64,000 bases of DNA from assembly GCF_010093025.1 (NCBI RefSeq), contig NZ_CP048114.1:186001-250000 (forward strand), in the 5' to 3' direction. Positions within the stretch are counted from its first letter, which is position 1. The number at the start of each line of letters is the position of its first letter. Of this stretch, positions 58,350 through 64,000 are shown one piece after another. Position numbers and translations under genes: made by a program. This DNA comes from Edaphobacter sp. 12200R-103. GTDB taxonomy: Bacteria > Acidobacteriota > Terriglobia > Terriglobales > Acidobacteriaceae. The notes under the pieces are model-generated. The model saw nothing but the letters and a program-made list of their open reading frames with translations. It had not been told where the DNA came from and ran no database searches.

Positions 58350-60644
58350 CTAGACCTCGAAGCGCTCCCAGCGTTCGCGCATGCTATCCATCAGTTCGTC
58401 GTAACGGTCAGCGTGGCGGACGGGGGTGAGCAAGGGATCCCAGCGGCTGACCATGGGATAGTTGATGAAGCCTTTGCTGATCGCCTTTTCAATCCAGTCG
58501 AGTGAGGCCGCAGTGTCGCCCATCAGTGCGTAGCATTGGGCCAGGTTCCAGGAATAGTGGGGGTCGCAGGCAATGATCTGCAGGAGATCATCATGGATGA
58601 CTGCGGCGAAGGCTGCACGGTCGGAGGCAAGAGCTGCCTGCATGACAGCCCCGAGCTGCGAGAAGAAGTGCGCCGGATCGATTTGCTGGATTGCCTGGAA
58701 CTGCGTGATCGCCTCCTGATCGCGCCGGAGAAGAGCGAGGATCTGGCCTCGGCACCAGAGCAGCATGGTGTTCGACGGATCGAGCCGGATGGCCTCTTCA
58801 AAGGATGGCAGGGCTTCGGCGAAATCGCCGCCCATCAGCGAGAGCAGGCCGGGAATGAAGCGATAGACCGGGGTGAGCGGGTCGATCTCCAGGATACGAC
58901 GAGCCAAAGGCATGGCGGCGTGCGCCTTTCCGCTGAGCCCGCAGACGGCTGAGTACCAGCTAAGGGTGTCGGAGTCGTTGGGATCGGCGGTGATGGCGCG
59001 CTTGAGGAGGTGGACGGCGCGCTGGCTGTCACCCTCCTGCACGCTGATGAGGCCGAGCAGGCGATGTGCGGGGGCGGAGTTGGGATCGATCTCGAGCGCC
59101 TGGGTGGCACAGTCGCGTGCTTTGGCAAGATACGAAGTGTCTGAGGAGATGCCGGCGTTGATGTACTGCCAGTAGACCTGACCCTTGGTTGCGAGCAGCA
59201 GGGCATTTTTACCGACGATCTTTTCGCCTGTATCGAGATATTCAAGAGCGCGCTCGAGTCCATCGGCGGTGTAGTTGAGGATCTCATGCTTCGCCATCAG
59301 GTAGAAGCGGTACGCCTCGACGTCCGGCAGTGGACGCTCGTGCATGTGTTTCTCCTCGGCAGGGGTCAGCTTAATCTTGAGAGCGCTGACGATCTGGCGG
59401 GAGATGTTTTCCTGGATGGCGAAGACATCGTCCAGAGTGCCGTTGTACTTGTCGGCCCAGAGCAGGGATTCGCTCTCGGGATCGATGAGTTGGGCGGTGA
59501 CCCGAATGTTCGGTTTGCCATCACGCTCGGTGTTGTTGAGCCGGACGGAACCTTCAAGGACGTAGCGAACGTTGAGGTCACGCGCGATCTTGCGCGGGGA
59601 ATCGTGCGTTCCCTTGAGCTGCATTGCCGAAGCCCGGCAGATGATGCGTAGAGAGTGAACGCTGGAGAGATCGGTGATGATCTCCTCGGTCAGCCCATCG
59701 CAGAAATAATCGGTATTGTTGTCGGCGGGCAGAGTCGTAAAAGGCAGCACGACGACAGAGGGCGAATCGATGTCGCGCTTGTAGTCCACCAGCATGGTGG
59801 GAAGGGTGAAGGTGTAGCTGGAGCGTGCCTTGGAGAAAGGCTCAAGCGCCTGGATAAACTGGGTCGCCTGCTGGTAGCGGTCCTTTGGGTCTTTGGCGAG
59901 TGCGCGCTCGATGACCTGGAGGATGGCGGAAGGCAGGTCAGAGCGGAAGTCGGCCAGAGGACGGGGAGGCGTGTGAAGGATGGAATCGAAGACGGCGTAA
60001 GGTGTGGTGCCCGGGAAAGGAAGAGACGTGGTGAGCATCTCGTAGAAGACGACACCGGCGGCCCACAGATCGGCGCGATGGTCGACAGGCCGGGAGAGGA
60101 CCTGCTCGGGCGCCATATAGCTGATGGTGCCTACCAGGACTCCAGTCTCAGTCATGGCGCGGGCGATGTGCGGCCGTCGGGCCAGGCCGAAGTCGACGAT
60201 TTTGAGCTCGCCATCGGAGTTGACGATCAGGTTGGATGGCTTGATGTCGCGGTGAATGATGCCTTTGCCGTGAGCATGTTGCAATCCGGAGAGCAACTGA
60301 ATGGCGATGAGTGAAGCAGTGGAAAGGTCGAGGGGGGAACGTGTGATCTGCTGGGCAACGGTTTCGCCCTCGTAGAAGGCCATGACCAGGATGATTTGGC
60401 CGTCGGGAAGCTCTTCGATATGGTGAATGCGGCAGATGTTGGGGTGGTCGAGCACGCAGGCTGCGCGGGCTTCCTCAAGCAAGCTGCGCTTGAGCGCAGG
60501 ATCGGAGATGGCTGAGGGCGCTACGCTCTTTAGAGCAACCGTGCGGTGAAGAAGAAGGTCTTCCGCCTTGCACACAACACCCATCGCCCCCGCGCCGAGA
60601 CGTTCGAGGACCCTGTAGTGCGAGATGGTTTGACCTTCAATCAT
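58350..60644 (-). CDS. Serine/threonine protein kinase with FlgO-like and TPR domains
   Basis: The N-terminal Hanks-type kinase (residues ~8-265) has the Gly-rich loop ERLGAGAMGVVCKAEDLLLH, VALKSV with the ATP lysine, GIIHRDIKPSNLIVNSD (catalytic Asp), KIVDFGLARRP and YMAPEQVLSRPVDHRADLWA. A second domain at ~290-425 resembles FlgO/adenylate-cyclase-associated modules (VVLPFTTLPADNNTDYFCDG, YVLEGSVRL). The C-terminal ~330 residues contain several TPR-like repeats (ALEIDPNSAPAHRLLGLISV and others). No TM helix is seen, so it is cytosolic. This architecture is common in acidobacterial signalling. The diiron-type gene lies 21 nt upstream on the same strand. Confidence 0.93.
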   Translation of the reverse strand: MIEGQTISHYRVLERLGAGAMGVVCKAEDLLLHRTVALKSVAPSAISDPALKRSLLEEARAACVLDHPNICRIHHIEELPDGQIILVMAFYEGETVAQQITRSPLDLSTASLIAIQLLSGLQHAHGKGIIHRDIKPSNLIVNSDGELKIVDFGLARRPHIARAMTETGVLVGTISYMAPEQVLSRPVDHRADLWAAGVVFYEMLTTSLPFPGTTPYAVFDSILHTPPRPLADFRSDLPSAILQVIERALAKDPKDRYQQATQFIQALEPFSKARSSYTFTLPTMLVDYKRDIDSPSVVVLPFTTLPADNNTDYFCDGLTEEIITDLSSVHSLRIICRASAMQLKGTHDSPRKIARDLNVRYVLEGSVRLNNTERDGKPNIRVTAQLIDPESESLLWADKYNGTLDDVFAIQENISRQIVSALKIKLTPAEEKHMHERPLPDVEAYRFYLMAKHEILNYTADGLERALEYLDTGEKIVGKNALLLATKGQVYWQYINAGISSDTSYLAKARDCATQALEIDPNSAPAHRLLGLISVQEGDSQRAVHLLKRAITADPNDSDTLSWYSAVCGLSGKAHAAMPLARRILEIDPLTPVYRFIPGLLSLMGGDFAEALPSFEEAIRLDPSNTMLLWCRGQILALLRRDQEAITQFQAIQQIDPAHFFSQLGAVMQAALASDRAAFAAVIHDDLLQIIACDPHYSWNLAQCYALMGDTAASLDWIEKAISKGFINYPMVSRWDPLLTPVRHADRYDELMDSMRERWERFEV

Positions 60645-60665
60645 GAACTGCCATGTGTGACTTTC

Positions 60666-61373
60666 TTATGAGGCCCTGAGGGTGTGCAGCCTGAGTTCCG
60701 GCGAGGTGGAGTGCAAGGCCAGCAACTCTTCGAAGACAGAGGCGACACCGTCAATCGTGTGAAAGGCGCTGAGAGCAACGTACATCTGCTGCTCTTCTGA
60801 GAGCGGCATGGAGTCCAGCGTCCGGTTGAGGTCCGCGATGTGATGGGGATCATTATCTGCATGCGCCATGAGACAGCGGAATGCGGTCTTTGGAAGACGG
60901 GTACGTCTGCGGATGGCTTCCAACTGTTCGGCCAGGGGTGGGTAGCCTTCAAGAACGATCAGGTATCCGAAAACAGTGACAGGATGAATGTGAAGGGCCC
61001 AGAAGTACTGTGCGCCGAGCAGAGAGACGACCGCCGGAAGCGGTGGCGTAGAGGCGACCTGTGCCGGAGTGATTCCCAGGGTGCCGATATCGTCCAACAG
61101 CCAGTCGTCGTGGTCTTTTTCCTCGAGAATGTGCTGCTCAAGGTAGGGAGCGACGATGCGGGCGACGGGATCATCCGGCAGGGTGAGGGCACGATCCCGC
61201 GCAGTCTGCATCAGTTGCAGGCCAGCCTGCATGACGCGGTGCAATTGCACGAGAAAGATCGGCAGCAGCCGGGTGAGCTCCGGATGGTTCCAGAACTCAT
61301 CGCTGGCAACGTTCAGCCGGCCTTCGGCGAGACGGATTTTCGCCCAGAGGACGTCGCTGTTTGAGGGGGGCAT
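60666..61373 (-). CDS. Heme-oxygenase-like diiron protein (iron-containing redox enzyme family)
   Basis: The 235-residue all-helical protein resembles the TenA/heme-oxygenase-fold 'iron-containing redox enzyme' group. Likely metal ligands sit in EQHILEEKDHDDWLLDDI, ALHIHPVTVFGYLIVLEG and CLMAHADNDPHHIADLNRTL, which carry the Glu/His/Asp pattern expected of heme-oxygenase-like diiron oxidases (HDOs). Such enzymes cleave C-C or oxidise amine and fatty-acid substrates, often on carrier-bound intermediates. The substrate here is unknown. It lies between a small H1-like basic protein gene and a kinase gene on the same strand, a grouping I cannot match to a known pathway. Confidence 0.75.
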   Translation of the reverse strand: MPPSNSDVLWAKIRLAEGRLNVASDEFWNHPELTRLLPIFLVQLHRVMQAGLQLMQTARDRALTLPDDPVARIVAPYLEQHILEEKDHDDWLLDDIGTLGITPAQVASTPPLPAVVSLLGAQYFWALHIHPVTVFGYLIVLEGYPPLAEQLEAIRRRTRLPKTAFRCLMAHADNDPHHIADLNRTLDSMPLSEEQQMYVALSAFHTIDGVASVFEELLALHSTSPELRLHTLRAS

Positions 61374-61464
61374 GGGAGATTTTCCAGGGAATGCCAGAAC
61401 AATCGTCGGATCGAGGGCCGCAGATGGAAGTCAGCGGCCCTCACGAGAGCATCAGGATCGCAGA

Positions 61465-61788
61465 CTAGACCGGAAAGTTCGGGCGTGCCCCAGCCTTGGT
61501 GTCGAGCGGCGCATCGCCCAGCTTCTTGCGCAGCTTGATGAGCGTGTTGACCTCGGCGGCACTCAGCTTATTGATGACAGACAGATCGTGGTCGGCGACG
61601 TTTTCCTGGGGGATGACTCCGGCGGCGGTGAGGCGCTCAATGTTCGAGACCCTCGGGGTGGATTTCTTCTTCACGACCTTCTTCGCCGGGGCCTTCTTCG
61701 CCGGGGCCTTTTTGACGGCGTTCTTAGCGACGGCCTTCTTAGCCGGTGCTTTCTTAGCGGACTTCTTGATAGCTTTCCTGGTTGCCAC
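61465..61788 (-). CDS. Histone-H1-like Lys/Ala/Pro-rich small protein with conserved C-terminal domain
   Basis: The first ~45 residues are a basic repeat (KKAPAKK units, e.g. AIKKSAKKAPAKKAVAKNA) like histone H1 tails or chlamydial Hc1. The remaining ~60 residues form a compact helical domain: NIERLTAAGVIPQENVAD, LSVINKLSAAEVNTLIKLRK and DTKAGARPNFPV. The spacing L-x2-AG...LS-x2-EV-x2-LI recalls small 'aroma-sacti cluster' domains of putative peptide-modification loci, though this is a memory-based resemblance. AAGGAG precedes the ATG and a small hairpin (61807-61823) lies in its leader. It could bind DNA or be a modification substrate; both are speculative. Confidence 0.7.
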   Translation of the reverse strand: MATRKAIKKSAKKAPAKKAVAKNAVKKAPAKKAPAKKVVKKKSTPRVSNIERLTAAGVIPQENVADHDLSVINKLSAAEVNTLIKLRKKLGDAPLDTKAGARPNFPV

Positions 61789-61950
61789 GGTCTTTCTCCT
61801 TATAAGCCTGAGTTCTTCTCAGGACAGACGAGCGCTGATACGGGCCCGAAACAAACACAAAATGCAGATGAGTCTTGGGCAGAAGTATACGTGATGCATG
61901 GAGAGTGATACGAGGCTTTCGAGAAGAAGTTTTTGAGAATAGCCGATGTG

Positions 61951-62487
61951 CTATTGCGCGCCACTGGAGGGAATGGATATCTGCACGTAGTTTCGGCCGG
62001 CATAGAAGCGAAAAGTTTGTCCGTCCGGCGACGGGAGAATCTGCAGCGGGGTGGGACGATGCAGTGCAGCATCATGCGAGGAGCCGGCGGTAAAGAGGTC
62101 GTGTCCACCGATATCCATGACGACGAACTGATTGTTGGCGATAAAGCCGCAGCCGTAGGCACCTGGGGCGAGCCGATGGCCACCGATCAGAACCGGCGAT
62201 TCTGTGATGAGGTAGGCCTGGTACTTCTGCTGTACGGAGCTGGAGTAGCCGGAGGTGTCGACTAAAGCGGCGAGGAGCAGGGCGTCCTTCGAGAGGCGGA
62301 TACCCGCAGAGTTACGCGCCTGGATGGAGGCGGACTGTCCACGGAAGAAGACGGAGGAGGGCAGGATGGCTCCAGTCTCGGGGGCCTTCAGGATCGTGGA
62401 GGTCGCATTCGAAGCAGTTGCCTGCGCCATAGCAAGCGGAGCGCAGAGAGGCAAAGACAGAGCGATGATAAGAAATCGGCGTAGCAT
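61951..62487 (-). CDS. Exported protein of unknown function
   Basis: A signal peptide (RRFLIIALSLPLCAPLAMAQ) is followed by a ~155-residue beta-rich domain with VFFRGQSASIQARNSAGIRL, ALLLAALVDTSGYSSSVQQK, ESPVLIGGHRLAPGAYGCGF and QTFRFYAGRNYVQI. The repeated ALAPG-Y-like segments recall DUF2911-type acidobacterial proteins, but I cannot assign a family with confidence. It is predicted periplasmic or secreted. It lies between the basic-protein gene and the trehalase gene on the same strand, separated by 162 and 58 bp. Confidence 0.7.
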   Translation of the reverse strand: MLRRFLIIALSLPLCAPLAMAQATASNATSTILKAPETGAILPSSVFFRGQSASIQARNSAGIRLSKDALLLAALVDTSGYSSSVQQKYQAYLITESPVLIGGHRLAPGAYGCGFIANNQFVVMDIGGHDLFTAGSSHDAALHRPTPLQILPSPDGQTFRFYAGRNYVQISIPSSGAQ

Positions 62488-62545
62488 GCGCTGCCATCGT
62501 ACTTCTGTTCCGGGACAGCTGCAACGGGAGAGGCTTGTTGCCGGC

Positions 62546-64000
62546 CTAAAATCCCCGGCGCATGGTCGAGACGGCGGTTTCTGTGGCTGGACGGTGGGGT
62601 GCAGGATCGCTGATCTGCAGCCGATTCAGGACGGGATCGGGATCGTAGTCGCGGTATGCAGCAGCCGCGGCTCGTCTTTTGGCCGTCTGCGCTATCAGGC
62701 TATTCATTCTTAGATAGACAGCGTTCGTCCAGCCGAAGCCGACGACATTGCTCTTGTATCCGGTGGCTACCGCGACATTGGCCGAGCCGCTGACCACGTT
62801 GTACTTCTCGCGGATGGTGCCGTCGTGGAGGAAGTTTTCGAGGATGGTGCCGGAAAATTTGCTGGAAATCCGTACGGCATCGGCGTCGAAACCATACTGT
62901 GAGAGGCCTTTGACGGTGAGCCAGGTAGTAGGGGCCCAGCCGAAGGGGAGATCCCACTGAGTCCCGGAGTCGAAGTCGCTCATGGCTATCCCGCCTGCCC
63001 TCTCGAAGAGAGGAAGATGCAGGCGAAGCTGCGCCGCCTGTGTGGGAGTGGCCAGCCCAGCCCAGATAGGATAGAAGGCGGTTATATAGCTGTAGGTGGA
63101 TGGCCGCTGGTGGACGAAGTCATAGTCATAGAACATGCCAGTCTTCGCATTCCAGAGGTATTTGTTGATGGCCTGCCTGCGGGCGGCGGCGCGGCGGTTC
63201 CATTCAGTTGCTTCGTCGGGTCGATGCAGCAGCGTGGCAAAATGCGCCATGTCGCGCTCGTATTTATAAAGGAGGCTGTTCAGGCAGACGGGGGCATAGT
63301 CCTGGGTGGAACCGCTGAAGGGGCCGAAGCGGAAACTGGTGTCAAAACCGGATTCGCGCATGGCGCGGTCTCCACGATAGAAGGAGGCGGTGAGGCGATG
63401 ACCATCCACGTGTGCCGTGGCGCAGACTTTCGATAGAGCGATATCACAGCTGGTCTTTGCCAGTTCGACGGCCTGGGTGGGCGTGGGATCGTCGGGAGCT
63501 TCGATCAGATAGTCGGTGTGGACACTGGGATGGGAGAGCAGCCAGCGGATGACATCGGGATAGTACGTGCTGTCGTCGGCCATCTCCGGCACCGGTCCTG
63601 CACCCACGTCAAAGTAGCGCGCCAGACCGGTATCCCCGGCGAGATGCGGTTTGGTGACCCAGACGGTGTAATCCCGTTTGGCGTAGTCGTAGGCGCGGGC
63701 GAGCCAGGCGCGGGAGACCGGGTGGCCGTAGGGATGCTCGTAGACCTCTCGGATCATCGAGGTCAGAAAGGGCGGCTGCGAGCGGGTGAGCATATAGGTG
63801 CGGTTGGCGTTGAGGATAGAGCCGTAGTTTTCGATCTCGAAGAAGAAGTTTTCAACCATGTCGAGGGCCACATCGGTGCGATGATCGGCGACCAGTCCAA
63901 GGACAATAAAGTAGCTGTCCCAGCCGTACATCTCGTTGAAGCGACCTCCGGGGACCACGTAGGGATGGGGCAGATAAAGAAGACCTTCTTCAGTAAGGTC
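62546..64000 (-). CDS. Trehalase-family glycoside hydrolase (GH37-like), N-terminus beyond the window
   Basis: The frame is open to the right edge (LYLPHPYVVPGGRFNEMYGW), so the start lies outside. The two trehalase signatures are present: PGGRFNEMYGWDSYF and, near the C-terminus, QWDLPFGWAPTTWLTVKGL. Between them are NRTYMLTRSQPPFLTSMIR, WLSHPSVHTDYLIEAP-type segments and LWNAKTGMFYDYDF. These enzymes hydrolyse trehalose into two glucose units, usually in the periplasm. About 485 residues are visible; a full enzyme is ~500-550, so roughly 30-60 are missing, including the signal peptide. The tail after residue ~450 is short and basic. Confidence 0.93.
   Translation of the reverse strand, partial: DLTEEGLLYLPHPYVVPGGRFNEMYGWDSYFIVLGLVADHRTDVALDMVENFFFEIENYGSILNANRTYMLTRSQPPFLTSMIREVYEHPYGHPVSRAWLARAYDYAKRDYTVWVTKPHLAGDTGLARYFDVGAGPVPEMADDSTYYPDVIRWLLSHPSVHTDYLIEAPDDPTPTQAVELAKTSCDIALSKVCATAHVDGHRLTASFYRGDRAMRESGFDTSFRFGPFSGSTQDYAPVCLNSLLYKYERDMAHFATLLHRPDEATEWNRRAAARRQAINKYLWNAKTGMFYDYDFVHQRPSTYSYITAFYPIWAGLATPTQAAQLRLHLPLFERAGGIAMSDFDSGTQWDLPFGWAPTTWLTVKGLSQYGFDADAVRISSKFSGTILENFLHDGTIREKYNVVSGSANVAVATGYKSNVVGFGWTNAVYLRMNSLIAQTAKRRAAAAAYRDYDPDPVLNRLQISDPAPHRPATETAVSTMRRGF

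Overview
The window looks like a chromosomal segment of an acidobacterium, probably of the Terriglobia/Acidobacteriaceae type (Edaphobacter, Granulicella and Terriglobus relatives). The clues are two tandem VWFA-related 'acidobacterial' domain proteins, an apparent NAD+-I (nadA-motif) riboswitch in front of nadA, a PEP-CTERM protein, UbiE/UbiA-type menaquinone enzymes, a DUF3761 secreted protein, a Gram-negative outer-membrane assembly set (SurA-like, Omp85, TamB, TonB receptor), moderately high GC and dense same-strand operons with 4-nt ATGA overlaps. I see no phage, transposase, plasmid or CRISPR signature. The content is core and housekeeping with a few accessory secreted or sensory genes.

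Layout. 1-5.7 kb: cutC (5' truncated), tRNA-Gly(CCC), a YbaY-META lipoprotein-like gene, a CtpA-type S41 protease and a SurA-like PPIase with a long basic tail. 5.7-15 kb: yhaM-like exonuclease, a repeat-rich spacer, aroC-def-fmt, a 55-aa membrane protein, an AraC regulator, rsmB, then PASTA and CDF transporter genes on the other strand. 15-19.6 kb: ubiE/menG-aroB divergent from nadB, then a PEP-CTERM gene. 19.6-24.6 kb: PepSY, TerC, a 64-aa membrane protein, DUF3761, M28 peptidase and tatC-tatB. 24.6-30.9 kb: riboswitch-nadA-DUF2203; on the minus strand an ECF sigma/anti-sigma pair, then an aromatic-rich leader peptide with an attenuator-like terminator, aroK, AI-2E transporter, hypothetical and rsmE. 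31-41.7 kb: ThiF/MoeB-like gene; Omp85 with seven POTRA repeats, SurA_N chaperone and TamB in one operon; BON protein. 41.8-48.5 kb: UbiA prenyltransferase, CsbD and lmo0937-type stress proteins, pheA, EVE protein, amidase-GerMN-murI operon, DUF1015. 48.7-57 kb: two VWA proteins, a CysK/CBS-type and a MetB/MccB-type PLP enzyme, PepSY protein and TonB siderophore receptor. 57-64 kb: acyl-CoA dehydrogenase, Ser/Thr kinase with TPRs, diiron HDO-type enzyme, histone-H1-like basic protein, secreted hypothetical and a trehalase-family enzyme running off the end.

Connected functions. Four shikimate/aromatic genes (aroC, aroB, aroK, pheA) lie in separate transcription units, and three have unusual upstream DNA. 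Both early NAD synthesis enzymes are present (nadB, nadA), with nadA under the riboswitch. The Omp85-SurA_N-TamB operon, the SurA-like PPIase and CtpA serve envelope biogenesis, as do the amidase, GerMN and MurI genes. The TonB receptor and PepSY protein form an iron-uptake unit with palindromic operator candidates.

The most interesting signal is upstream of aroK. A 29-codon ORF has six aromatic codons in a ten-codon stretch and is followed by a perfect 10-bp terminator. The 5' arm of that terminator can instead pair with an 8-nt segment of the leader, the arrangement expected of a transcriptional attenuator sensing aromatic amino acids.
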